A stretch of 64,000 nucleotides of DNA from assembly GCA_965223085.1 (NCBI GenBank), contig OZ244981.1, positions 434,001 to 498,000 of the forward strand, in the 5' to 3' direction. Below, in pieces: positions 53,075 through 61,983 of this stretch. Every line of letters begins with the position of its first letter. The first letter of the stretch is position 1. The notes beneath the pieces were generated by a model. The model saw only the letters and a list, made by a program, of their open reading frames with translations. It did not search any database and had not been told where the DNA came from. This stretch comes from CBDCVO01 sp965223085 (GTDB lineage: Bacteria > Pseudomonadota > Gammaproteobacteria > Ga0077536). The position numbers and the translations under genes were made by a program.

Positions 53075-54564
53075 CTACGCTGCCTCATGGCCCTGAATGG
53101 GACTTCGAGTTAATACAGTCCTATCACGACGTGATCGCGCAGACCGCAGGTGAATTTGGTCTCGACACCTACCCTAATCAAATCGAAGTCATCAACTCTG
53201 AACAAATGCTCGATGCGTACGCGGCGAGCGGTCTGCCGGTCGGTTATCCACACTGGTCGTACGGCAAGTCGTTTATTCGCAACGAGCAAGCCTACCGCAA
53301 AGGCTATCAGGGGCTAGCTTATGAAATCGTAATCAACTCCGATCCCTGTATCTCCTATCTGATGGAAGAAAATACTTTAACCATGCAAGCGTTAGTAATA
53401 GCGCACGCCTGCTTTGGCCATAATTCTTTTTTCAAGGGAAATTATCTTTTTCGGCAGTTTACCCGCGCCGATGCGATCCTGGATTACCTCGTGTTTGCGC
53501 GCCGCTACATCATGGACTGCGAGGAGCGCTATGGGATCTCGGAAGTTGAAGATATTATCGATTCTTGCCATGCGTTGATGGACTACGGGGTAGATCGTTA
53601 TCCTCGGCCCCAGCCACTATCCGCCAAAGACGCACGGGCGCGACTTGGGCGTCGTACCGAAGCCGAGCGTTTACTGCATAACGAATTGTGGCGAACTTTG
53701 CCGAGCAAACAAAAGCAAGAAGATAGCGACGACGATGGTGCGGGCTACCCCGGGGAGCCGCAGGAAAACATCCTCTATTTCATCGAAAAAAACTCGCCTT
53801 TGCTAGAGCCGTGGCAAAAAGAAATCATGCGAATCGTGCGCAAGCTCTCGCAGTACTTCTACCCGCAAACGCAAACGAAAGTCATGAACGAGGGTTGGGC
53901 GACTTTTTGGCACTATACGATATTGAACCAGCTCTATGAAGATGGGGTCGTCAACGATGCGTTCATGCTCGAATTTCTCCACAATCACACGAACGTCGTC
54001 ACCCAAATGAACTTTGATGCGCAAGGCTATCACGGGATCAACCCATATACGCTTGGCTTCTCCATGATGCAGGATCTGCGGCGCATCTGTGAATCACCGA
54101 CTGCTGAGGATCGCACCTGGTTTCCGGATATCGTCGATACCGATTGGCGCCAAACTCTTGATTTCGCCATGCGTAACTTTAAGGACGAATCGTTTATCAA
54201 TCAGTATTTGTCACCGCGGCTTATGCGCGAGTTACGTTTATTCGCGATCGCGGATCACGCCGAAGAGTCAGAGCTCGTGGTCGATTCCATTCACGACGAA
54301 CAAGGCTACAAACGCGTGCGAACCCTGCTGGCCAACCAGTATGCGCGAGAAAATCGGCTACCTAATATTCAAGTCACATGCTATGCACAACACGGCGATC
54401 GATCACTCGCCTTGACTCATCAAGGGTTTCGTTTCCGTCCTCTGCAGGAGTCGGAGGCCCATGAGGTAATGGCCCATCTCGGTCGGTTATGGGGTTTCGG
54501 CGTGCGGCTCGAGTCACTCGATGAGACGGGCGAGGTGACCGCCTCGTATCAATGGCGCCCCTAG
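53071..54564 (+). CDS. ycgB: SpoVR/YcgB-family protein
   Basis: 497 residues. SpoVR family pattern: PHWSYGKSF near the start, YGISEVEDIIDSCHALMDYG, NEGWATFWHYTILN (His cluster) and NPYTLGFSMMQDLRRI. SpoVR is linked to spore cortex in Bacillus and, in proteobacteria, to the PrkA stress set. Ends in the TAG at 54562-54564; a repeat half-element begins one base later. Confidence 0.94.
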   Translation: MTTLPHGPEWDFELIQSYHDVIAQTAGEFGLDTYPNQIEVINSEQMLDAYAASGLPVGYPHWSYGKSFIRNEQAYRKGYQGLAYEIVINSDPCISYLMEENTLTMQALVIAHACFGHNSFFKGNYLFRQFTRADAILDYLVFARRYIMDCEERYGISEVEDIIDSCHALMDYGVDRYPRPQPLSAKDARARLGRRTEAERLLHNELWRTLPSKQKQEDSDDDGAGYPGEPQENILYFIEKNSPLLEPWQKEIMRIVRKLSQYFYPQTQTKVMNEGWATFWHYTILNQLYEDGVVNDAFMLEFLHNHTNVVTQMNFDAQGYHGINPYTLGFSMMQDLRRICESPTAEDRTWFPDIVDTDWRQTLDFAMRNFKDESFINQYLSPRLMRELRLFAIADHAEESELVVDSIHDEQGYKRVRTLLANQYARENRLPNIQVTCYAQHGDRSLALTHQGFRFRPLQESEAHEVMAHLGRLWGFGVRLESLDETGEVTASYQWRP

Positions 54565-54565
54565 T

Positions 54566-54612
54566 TAGCCCGGATAGTGCCCGAGGCGCTCGCTGGGTTT
54601 GTGGCAATCAGC
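54566..54612. repeat. CCCGGATAGTGC family repeat, copy C (single end, between convergent genes)
   Basis: TAGCCCGGATAGTGCCCGAGGCGCTCGCTG followed by GTTTGTGGCAAT, the left end of the same family as copies at 33849 and 58036, without an inverted partner nearby. It fills the whole space between the ycgB stop and the stop of the gene on the other strand (54608), and its last bases form that gene's final codons. Confidence 0.6.
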
Positions 54613-55816
54613 GACCTTTGGACGACCGCGCCTGAGACTCATCCTGCGCCACGATTTCTTCAAGGCCATCGATTTCCTTATACATCGTGTGACCGAGATC
54701 CCGCAATTCTTGGTGGACGAGATCCGCTGCCTTTAGCTTCTCATCTAGTTGCTGACGCGCCTTCATGACGGCTGCTTTTTGATGGGTGATGCGATTCGCC
54801 AATCGCGCTAATTGCTCATATCGTTCGCGCAACCGCTGCTCACGCTGTTGATATTTTTTCTGATCTTGAACGCGTGCTTTGGTGATCGCATCTCGGACCT
54901 GGGTTTGGAGTTGCGCACGTAAGCGTTGACGGCTTGAGTCGAGCAGTGCTTGTATGCGACGGCGCTCTTCCTGGCGACTCGCATCCACATGTTTGCGGAC
55001 ACGCTCTTCGAGGTTGTGTACGAGGCGGGTGATTTCGTCATCGGTGTCCGCGGGAGCCACACGCGGCCTTTTCTCAACTTCATTCGCTTCATCGGGTTTG
55101 ATCAGCGTCTGCAAGTCAAGCTTGAAAAATCCCTCATCAAGACGGATATTTCCGCTAATTTCTTCGAGATCTGTCGCGGTTTCAACGGCGCCCTTCAGCG
55201 ACGAATTTTCATCGTGAATCGCGTCAACCAGCGATGCGAGTTGTTGACCTGACATGGTCTGGGCGTATTGTTCTGACGCAACCGGTCGCCGACCTAGACT
55301 TTCACGCAAACGCTCTATTGTGTTATCGGTCTTTTCAGCGTCGCCATCCGTGTCCTTACCGCTAGCTCGCTCGTGGAGTTCAAGCTGTCGCCGTAACACT
55401 GTGTAGGGCACTCGAAATACTTTCGTCACGGCCTCTGCGCGTACAGTACATGGTTTCGTGCCGCTTTCATCTAAAGCGAATTTCGCGATGTCTTGCTCGC
55501 CGTCGATGCTATGCAGGTTCTTACCATCGGCCGATAGTGATACACGCCCCGCGACAAGATAATGTACGTACTCATCTTGCGCATTTTGTTCGAAGATTGT
55601 TTCGCCGACTTGATAGCCACGTAGCTCGCCGAGCCGCATCACGATCGCCGCGCGATCCGGCGCAAGTTGATCGATGGGACTGGCCGTTTTAATTCTGGCT
55701 TGTACGCCCGCGGAAAATTTTTCGTTTATATCGGTACTAAGCAGTTCCGCTTCCGCTACCGAAAGCTGCTCCCGCTGCTCCCGCGCCTGTTCGAGTGCTT
55801 TTTTGATTCGTTCCAT
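54608..55816 (-). CDS. Cyclic-nucleotide-binding-domain protein with long coiled coil
   Basis: 402 residues from ATG 55816 (a GTG at 55837 adds seven). N-terminal MERIKKALEQAREQREQL, then a cNMP-like domain (about 50-150: IVMRLGELRGYQVGETIFEQ, HYLVAGRVSLSADGK), a charged linker, and a coiled coil of about 130 residues (RQEERRRIQALLDSSRQRLR and onward). No DNA-binding HTH or output enzyme; a scaffold or signalling role is likely. The C-terminal end is unusual because the stop falls at a repeat half-element. It converges on the PrkA operon. Confidence 0.75.
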   Translation of the reverse strand: MERIKKALEQAREQREQLSVAEAELLSTDINEKFSAGVQARIKTASPIDQLAPDRAAIVMRLGELRGYQVGETIFEQNAQDEYVHYLVAGRVSLSADGKNLHSIDGEQDIAKFALDESGTKPCTVRAEAVTKVFRVPYTVLRRQLELHERASGKDTDGDAEKTDNTIERLRESLGRRPVASEQYAQTMSGQQLASLVDAIHDENSSLKGAVETATDLEEISGNIRLDEGFFKLDLQTLIKPDEANEVEKRPRVAPADTDDEITRLVHNLEERVRKHVDASRQEERRRIQALLDSSRQRLRAQLQTQVRDAITKARVQDQKKYQQREQRLRERYEQLARLANRITHQKAAVMKARQQLDEKLKAADLVHQELRDLGHTMYKEIDGLEEIVAQDESQARSSKGR

Positions 55817-55959
55817 TACGCTTCGCCGCAAACGCACCCGCTAGCGCTGACGCGCCGCGCGCTCGCCCCCCCATTTGCCCAGTCGTCATACAACACCGAA
55901 GCGCGCGCAAATGCAACCACTGAATTGCAGATGTGCCTACTAGCAGCACAACAGGGCTT

Positions 55960-58008
55960 TCACATGCCCTGCCCCACGGCCCCCGTCGGGGTCACTACTT
56001 CTATGCTGACTTCGGTTGCGTGCACCGTGGTGCTGCGGGCAAAATCCGCGTGTCTCGCGCGGTGCAAAACGTTCACGTTCGCGCCGGCCTCCAGTCGCGG
56101 CCAACGGCCTTTATACGTCAGGAGTACGCCGGGTTGCACTATCGGATCGAGGCGTGCGATAAATTCAATTTGGCCGGCCTCATTAGCCAAACGTACCTGC
56201 GCACCGCTCTCAATGCCTAAACCTAAACCATCCTCAGGGTTGATGAAGACCGTGGTTTCACCTACTTGCTCGAGAATATGCGCATCGTTCGCGTAGCTAT
56301 CGTTCAAGAACCACTTGGATGCCGGCGTCAGTAGGCGCCACCGCCCGCAGCGGGGCGCTGCATCGACGGTCGGTTGCGGTGTTAACGGCGCACCGAGCTC
56401 GCGCGCGGGTTCGGAGGCGATCTCAATGCGCCCACTTGCGGTATCAAATTTACCATCGGCGAAAAAAACTAGCGGTTCATCGCCGAGAGCGATATAACCC
56501 TGGCGTTGCAAGGCAGCAAAATCGAGGCCGAGGTCCATTTGTTCCATCAACTTTGCTAACAGCGTGGGATCGCTTTCGAACAAGGCCGCTTCGTCTAATT
56601 CCATCGCCTGCGCCAGACGACGAAAAATCTCTTGGTTGGGCAAAGCCTCGCCCAATGGTTCGCGTGCTTTGCTTTGCACACCCATATGCATATGAAAATA
56701 GCTGAACGTGAGGTCGTCGAATTCCAAAAAGCTTGCAGCCGGTAAAATGAAATCCGCATACATCGCAGTGTCTGTAGCGAAGCAATCGATGACCACCGTA
56801 AAAAGATCCTCGCGCGTGAGCGCTTCACGCAGCTGGGCTTGTTCCGGCGCGGAGGCGACGGGATTTGTGTTCCACACCATCAGCGCTTTGAATTCCTCTG
56901 GGTCCGCGAGGCGCGCGGCGAGGTCCATATGGCTCACGCTTTTACCGCCCGAGCGCACAAGATCAGCACCAGCCAACCCGTCCAAATCGATCCCGGCGGC
57001 AAGCGCCGCGACGTTTAAATACGTAATTCCCGCCCCTGGCTTGCCGATATTGCCCGTCAGCGCCGGCAATAAACCAATCGCGCGCATGATGTTACCGCCG
57101 CTTGGCTGGCGCTGCAGGCCTTGACCGGCCCACAAGATCGCAGGGCCACGCGCATAAAATTCTGCCGCACGCTCGATATCGGTGGCTGCAACACCGGTAA
57201 GCTCAGCCGCACAGCTTGGTGTGCAGCGTTCGATATCGGCCTGGATTTGCTCGTAACCGACCGTGTGGGTCGCGATAAATTCGCTATCGAAGTGCCCCCC
57301 AGACTTAAGCGCATGCAACAAAGCAAACGCGAGCGCCGCATCGGTGCCGGGCCGTGGTCGCAAATGCAGATCTGCCGCGGCCGCGGTTTCGGTGCATAGC
57401 GGGTCGATAACTACGACGGCTGCCGGGGACTCGGGTAGCCAGTACTCATGTGCATGCGGGGCAGAGTGTGCCGGATTCGCGCCCCAGACGAAAATGCAAG
57501 CCGAATCGCGCGCCGTTCGCGGGTCGATCCCCAGTACCGAGTTGCCAAACATCAACGTCCACGCGGTGTGTCCGGCAGCATTACAAATCGTATCCGGATC
57601 AACCTCTGATGCTCCAAGATAATTAAAAAATCGGTTTGGAAACAAATATGCGAGCAACGACAAGGTGCCGGAATAGTGGGTGTGCAGTAAGGATGAACCG
57701 CCATGCTCCGCCACCAGCGAATTAAGACGCGTTGCGATTTCGGCCACGGCTTGGTCCCAGCTGACCGCTGTGTAACGATCAGATCCTTTCGGCCCAACGC
57801 GCTTGAGGGGCTTCAAGAGACGTTGCGCCTCGTCTTGCCACACGCCGTTGTAGGCGAGCGCGCATTTACGACACAAGCGCCCCCGGGAGACGGGGTGATC
57901 GGGATCACCGAGTACCCTCAAACGACCATCGTCTTTAGGTTCTACAATGATGCCGCAGTTATCGTAGCAATCGCGTGGACAATTTGTGCGAATATAATCA
58001 GCGTTCAT
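55960..58008 (-). CDS. Molybdopterin oxidoreductase (DMSO reductase superfamily)
   Basis: 682 residues. [4Fe-4S] Cys cluster near the N-terminus in CPRDCYDNCG with the last Cys in RLCRKCALAY; Mo-bisMGD binding blocks YSGTLSLLAYLFPNRFF, VWGANPAHSAPHAHEYW, GTDAALAFALLHALKSGG and RDLFTVVIDCFATDTAMYAD-like; C-terminal RWRLLTPASKWFLNDSYAN dinucleotide domain. The metal-ligand position reads DTICNAAGHTAW, so Cys may bind Mo. No signal peptide, no partner FeS or membrane subunit beside it, so soluble and single-subunit. Substrate unknown. 143 bp before the cNMP-domain gene. Confidence 0.85.
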   Translation of the reverse strand: MNADYIRTNCPRDCYDNCGIIVEPKDDGRLRVLGDPDHPVSRGRLCRKCALAYNGVWQDEAQRLLKPLKRVGPKGSDRYTAVSWDQAVAEIATRLNSLVAEHGGSSLLHTHYSGTLSLLAYLFPNRFFNYLGASEVDPDTICNAAGHTAWTLMFGNSVLGIDPRTARDSACIFVWGANPAHSAPHAHEYWLPESPAAVVVIDPLCTETAAAADLHLRPRPGTDAALAFALLHALKSGGHFDSEFIATHTVGYEQIQADIERCTPSCAAELTGVAATDIERAAEFYARGPAILWAGQGLQRQPSGGNIMRAIGLLPALTGNIGKPGAGITYLNVAALAAGIDLDGLAGADLVRSGGKSVSHMDLAARLADPEEFKALMVWNTNPVASAPEQAQLREALTREDLFTVVIDCFATDTAMYADFILPAASFLEFDDLTFSYFHMHMGVQSKAREPLGEALPNQEIFRRLAQAMELDEAALFESDPTLLAKLMEQMDLGLDFAALQRQGYIALGDEPLVFFADGKFDTASGRIEIASEPARELGAPLTPQPTVDAAPRCGRWRLLTPASKWFLNDSYANDAHILEQVGETTVFINPEDGLGLGIESGAQVRLANEAGQIEFIARLDPIVQPGVLLTYKGRWPRLEAGANVNVLHRARHADFARSTTVHATEVSIEVVTPTGAVGQGM

Positions 58009-58035
58009 GGGTCTACCTACTGCCGTGATAAGGCT

Positions 58036-58139
58036 TAACCTGGATATTGCACGAGACGCTTAGTGTGTTTGTGCCAATAGGTTCCGATAACGGGTATTTC
58101 ACGAGTCAGCATCCGAGTCCTCGTGCAATATCCAGGCTA
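58036..58139. repeat. CCCGGATAGTGC family element, copy D (104 bp, both ends)
   Basis: CCTGGATATTGCACGAG (58039-58055) and CTCGTGCAATATCCAGG (58120-58136) are a perfect 17-bp inverted pair, with TA...TA just outside. The interior (GTGTGTTTGTGCCAATAG, TTTCACGAGTCAGC) matches copy A with its middle deleted. Its right end shares two bases (TA) with the next element. The 547-bp gap 58009-58555 is otherwise without a supported gene. Confidence 0.8.
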
Positions 58140-58304
58140 GCAGTCTGTCGGGCTTGGGGTTCCGTAGCGAAGCGCGTTGGTTAAACGAACTCATTTTTCT
58201 GCGATTTCAAGGCGCCGCGTTGTGCGATGTAACGAGAAATCGCGGCACTAGGCGCCGCTTAACTGCCGCCGCAGTAGGCTCGTCCTAAGTTCGACAGACT
58301 GCTA
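58138..58304. repeat. 167-bp element bounded by TAGCAGTCTGTCG inverted repeats
   Basis: TAGCAGTCTGTCG (58138-58150) and CGACAGACTGCTA (58292-58304) form a perfect 13-bp inverted pair. The interior includes TTTTTCTGCGATTTC and GAGAAATCGCGGCACTAGGCG with no ORF. Ends of this kind resemble insertion-sequence termini I have seen in gammaproteobacteria, but no transposase is present. It abuts the element at 58036-58139 directly. Confidence 0.65.
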
Positions 58305-58555
58305 AAGCGTAGCATTTTCATTCTAGTTCGGACAAATAGTCTCAGGCGTTGAACGCGGCACCAATGCGAGAGAGAGTTGGTCCACCGTCATGGGTCCAAG
58401 AAAGCGGATTTGGATCGAAAAATAGAAGCCGCTTTGTGCTGCCCTAATTGGTAAAGCGTGCGACGTTTTGAAAGGCGCTAATACGAACGGCGCGAAATAA
58501 GACGCGGTCGCGAATCTTACCTCCGCTGACGAAGAAAGCATGAGGCGGAAAGTGC

Positions 58556-61405
58556 TTAGCGCTGCAATTCTTGGTATAAGGCTTCCGCCCGGGAGCGGTT
58601 CGAAAATAGTTCATGCTCGTCGGCTAGCAGCTTGGCGAGCAGTTCACGCGCGTGTGTGATTTCGCCATTGTTCATCAAACCCACAGCGAGATGATACTTA
58701 ATGTTCGGATCACTACGTTTCACGTCCGCGGCTTTGGACAGCAGTGCCACCGCGCGATGATACTTCCCGTTCTTAACCAACATCCAGCCGAGCGTGTCGA
58801 GAATTTCTGGGTCGTTCGGCGCCAAGCTATGCGCTTGTTCAGCCATTTCCAAACTACGTGGGTTTTTTAGTTCGTCGTAAAGCCAGGCGAGATTGTTAAA
58901 CGGCACGGCGTTGTTCGGCGAGTCGCGCGTCATGGTCTCGAACTGGGCGATGGCGGCGCTGCGATCCGTCGCCAACAAGCGGCTCGCATAAATCATACGC
59001 ACGGTGTCGTCTTTTGGATGTTGCGCTAACCAGCGCTCGAGTCGCTCGTTGCCAACCGCAAGCTCCTCCAACTTCGCAAGCTTCGTCGCTATACGTCCGC
59101 TAGGCTGCTGTTCAAAAGCCGACGCATAGGCTTCGCGCGCTTCGAGGCGCTTATCCTGCGCCACAAATACATCGCCCTTAAGTTCCAACGCTTGAACCGA
59201 CCCGTTGGGTATTTGCTGCAGTATACGCACACGTTCCAACGCGGCAGCGTGATCGTTGCGACGAAGCGCGAGCCTCGCGAGCGCCGCATGCGCGGTAATA
59301 TTTTGCGGGGCAACGGTTAGTATTTTTGTTGCCGTATTCTCAACATCTTCCGTGGCACCTGCCGTAGCTTGGGCACGCATGAGAAACCCGAGCAAGCTTA
59401 TATCACTGGGAGCCCGTTCGACCAGCATGCGCAATATCGGCAAACCAGCGCGCACGTCGCCGCCGGCGACCACTGCGCTAGCATATTCTCGGCGGATCTC
59501 GGGAAGATGCCCCGCAATTTCGTACGCCTCCCGAGCTATAGCTTGCGCTTGTCGGTAAGACTTCTCACCGCGGTACAGCCTTGCGAGTTGTAATCGCGGC
59601 TCTACGGCATCTCGATTCGCCGCGCGCGCTTTTTCCAAATATGCTATGGCTTCGTGTACCTCTCCGTCCGCGACCGCGAGTTCGGCTAGGCCTACAAGCC
59701 CAACACTCGAATACGCGTTATTTTTCAGCATTTGCTGATAGATTTCTCGCGCCCTAGCGGTGTTTCCTTGCGCCGCTTCGAGCCGTGCGATATTTCTTTG
59801 TGTTTCCTCGGAAATTGGGTCGATACCTAATGCGCTCTCGTAAGCGTCGAGCGCCGCCTGGTGATCGCGACGCACTTCGTACACGACACCGAGGAGATTA
59901 TGTGTCGCGGGATCCTTTGGCGATCGCTTCATCAACGCGATCGCATTAGCCAAAGCCTGCTCATGGTCGCCATGCTCGAGATAAGCAAGGATTAAATATT
60001 TGTCCGGTCGCGTATCTTCCGAGGACTGATCCGATAGCTCTCTCAAGTCAGATATACCGCCAAGTTGATCGCCGCCAGCGAGCTTAGTTAGGGCGAGTTG
60101 TAGACGAACGTCGCGATCGTTCGGCGCCAAAGCATATGCACGTTCTAGTGATGACAAACTTTGGGCATGAGCACCGTCTTGCAAATACCCCGCGCCGAGC
60201 AACGCCAGTAAACGTGGGTTACGTTGTTGTTCCACGTCAAGCACACGTTCCTTGAGCGCGTCCAACATGCCATCGAGCTTTCCTGATGCAAAGCTCGCAC
60301 GCGTTAGTATGCTTTGTGCGTCCCGATCGTGAGGATGCAAACCCAGTAGCCGTTCAGCATATTTGCGCGCTTTCTTATAATTTGCTTGTTGAAAAGCGAG
60401 CGCCATGCCAAATCGCAAAGCACGCTCGTGATGTTCAGACTGCACCAGTGCTTTTTCGACTAGCTCCAAGGCTTGCTGTGAATGTCCCCGACCTTGAGCA
60501 ATGAGGGCGCGATAAAATATGAGTTCGACATTTTCAGCGGAGGTCTTACCCAAAGCATTTAGTTGGGCTTCCGCGGCATCCCAATCTGCTAGACCGATGT
60601 AGGCGTTCATCAGCCCGAGCCGGGCACCATTGACTTTCGGCTGCACCTCCAAGGCGCGGATGAACGCATCTTTCGCCTCAGCATAACGTTGCTCTCGCAA
60701 ATCCATTTGGCCTTTGATACGCAGAAATTCCGCGTCGCTCGGCCACACGGTTAACGCCTGCTCTAGATACTCACGCGCCGCGCCACGATCGTTATCAACG
60801 ATCTTCAAACGAATCAACCCACGGGTCGCGATTTTGTTGGTCGGATCGGCCTTTAACGCGACTTCGTAACGCTCGGCGGCCTCAGCATAACGACCCGCCA
60901 TGGCGTCGACCATGCCATGCAACGATACCCAGTTGGGTTCATCGGAGTCGGCGTGCGGCACCAGAATTCTGGTCGCTTTGTTTAAGGCACCTGCTTCGAT
61001 CTGAGCCTGAACATAGAGCTGAAGTATTTCGTCGGTGTGAGGACCTATTTGCAGGGCAATCTCGAGTTCCTTAGCAGCGCTCTGCGGATCGGCTTGGAGC
61101 AGATGTATACGACCCAACAACAAGCGAGCTGCGGCATTATTCGGTTCGTGGCGCAATAGTGCTTTCAACTCCGTCGTCGCAGTTGCGAAGTCGTTAGCAT
61201 CGAATGCGGTGGTCGCGGCGTGTAGATCCCCACCGGGCGTTGAATTTTGTTGCGACATAACTAGCAGCAGCACTATCGCCAACAGCGCAAAGGCGGCAAG
61301 CGACCATCCGATGAGGGCTCGTCCCCGCACGCGTGCACGACCTTTCGACCGGCGCACGACTCTATAGGTGCTTCGCGGATCGCTACGTTTAGAAGAAGTC
61401 GCCAT
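58556..61405 (-). CDS. prsT: PrsT, TPR-repeat protein of the XrtA/PEP-CTERM system
   Basis: 949 residues. N-terminal basic stretch and one transmembrane helix (about 28-50, RALIGWSLAAFALLAIVLLL), then about 20 TPR units (for example AARLLLGRIHLLQADPQSAA and ATHNLLGVVYEVRRDHQAAL). The long continuous TPR array behind a single membrane anchor fits the PEP-CTERM/XrtA-associated PrsT family, thought to help export the matrix polymer. The exosortase itself and the polysaccharide synthesis genes are not in the window. A transposed element lies 11 bp upstream of its ATG, so the native promoter is displaced. Confidence 0.85.
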   Translation of the reverse strand: MATSSKRSDPRSTYRVVRRSKGRARVRGRALIGWSLAAFALLAIVLLLVMSQQNSTPGGDLHAATTAFDANDFATATTELKALLRHEPNNAAARLLLGRIHLLQADPQSAAKELEIALQIGPHTDEILQLYVQAQIEAGALNKATRILVPHADSDEPNWVSLHGMVDAMAGRYAEAAERYEVALKADPTNKIATRGLIRLKIVDNDRGAAREYLEQALTVWPSDAEFLRIKGQMDLREQRYAEAKDAFIRALEVQPKVNGARLGLMNAYIGLADWDAAEAQLNALGKTSAENVELIFYRALIAQGRGHSQQALELVEKALVQSEHHERALRFGMALAFQQANYKKARKYAERLLGLHPHDRDAQSILTRASFASGKLDGMLDALKERVLDVEQQRNPRLLALLGAGYLQDGAHAQSLSSLERAYALAPNDRDVRLQLALTKLAGGDQLGGISDLRELSDQSSEDTRPDKYLILAYLEHGDHEQALANAIALMKRSPKDPATHNLLGVVYEVRRDHQAALDAYESALGIDPISEETQRNIARLEAAQGNTARAREIYQQMLKNNAYSSVGLVGLAELAVADGEVHEAIAYLEKARAANRDAVEPRLQLARLYRGEKSYRQAQAIAREAYEIAGHLPEIRREYASAVVAGGDVRAGLPILRMLVERAPSDISLLGFLMRAQATAGATEDVENTATKILTVAPQNITAHAALARLALRRNDHAAALERVRILQQIPNGSVQALELKGDVFVAQDKRLEAREAYASAFEQQPSGRIATKLAKLEELAVGNERLERWLAQHPKDDTVRMIYASRLLATDRSAAIAQFETMTRDSPNNAVPFNNLAWLYDELKNPRSLEMAEQAHSLAPNDPEILDTLGWMLVKNGKYHRAVALLSKAADVKRSDPNIKYHLAVGLMNNGEITHARELLAKLLADEHELFSNRSRAEALYQELQR

Positions 61406-61416
61406 TACCGTGTCAC

Positions 61417-61652
61417 CCTAGAAACCTCTTTGGACGGCATTCAAGCTGCGTCTCGCGTGTTGTCCGATAAGGCCTCACAAGACGGAATAGTTGACCGATG
61501 CCAAGGCGTTATAACGCCGCCAGGTACCGCGCGAGACGGGCACTGGCGGCCGTCGCGGCGTTCACCCCCAATGCGTGAAACTGAGAGATTCGTTATCATC
61601 GGTACACCAATAACCGGTAGCTCGCTCGACGCGCTCAACGGAGGATTCTAGG
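61417..61652. mobile_element. MITE-like element, copy 2 (236 bp, 5-bp target duplication GTCAC)
   Basis: Left end CCTAGAAACCTC (61417-61428), right end GAGGATTCTAGG (61641-61652), one mismatch between arms; flanked by the perfect duplication GTCAC (61412-61416 and 61653-61657). Near full-length match to 37495-37729, in the same orientation. It lies immediately upstream of prsT. The rest of the 578-bp gap 61406-61983 holds the PEP-CTERM gene's terminator and no gene. Confidence 0.92.
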
Positions 61653-61873
61653 GTCACGTGAAGGCTCTGCAAATAGTAGCGGTCAAAGCTTGAGGAACTT
61701 TGGCGACGGGCGCGCGTGCCCTCCGCGCAGCATGCATAGGCCGAAGAACTTGGGAGAGCGTCCTAACAGGGCCGCGCCGAATGAGACCTGAAGTATAGCA
61801 AAAGCATCGACGGAAAACCGGGGGGAAGCTAACGCTTTCCGTCGCATGGCGAGCGCCGGAAGTTCGCACGCAC

Positions 61874-61907
61874 CAAAAAAAAACCCGGTTGCTTTCGCAT
61901 CCGGGTT
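61874..61907 (-). terminator. Intrinsic terminator of the PEP-CTERM gene
   Basis: Read on the minus strand, AACCCGG pairs with CCGGGTT around a 12-base loop (itself able to form a GC-capped small stem), followed by a run of nine T. It starts 76 bp after the stop codon of the PEP-CTERM gene and is the best terminator in the window. Confidence 0.92.
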
Positions 61908-61983
61908 GAAGCTGAATAAATAGTGTTGTTTTAAGCTACTGTACTGTGTCCTGCATCGTATGAACTGCAGACTCTAAAAAGTC

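Noticed and set aside
58323..58541. 72-codon minus-strand frame after prsT
   Set aside because: No family match, no clear ribosome site, and it lies in a repeat-rich gap.
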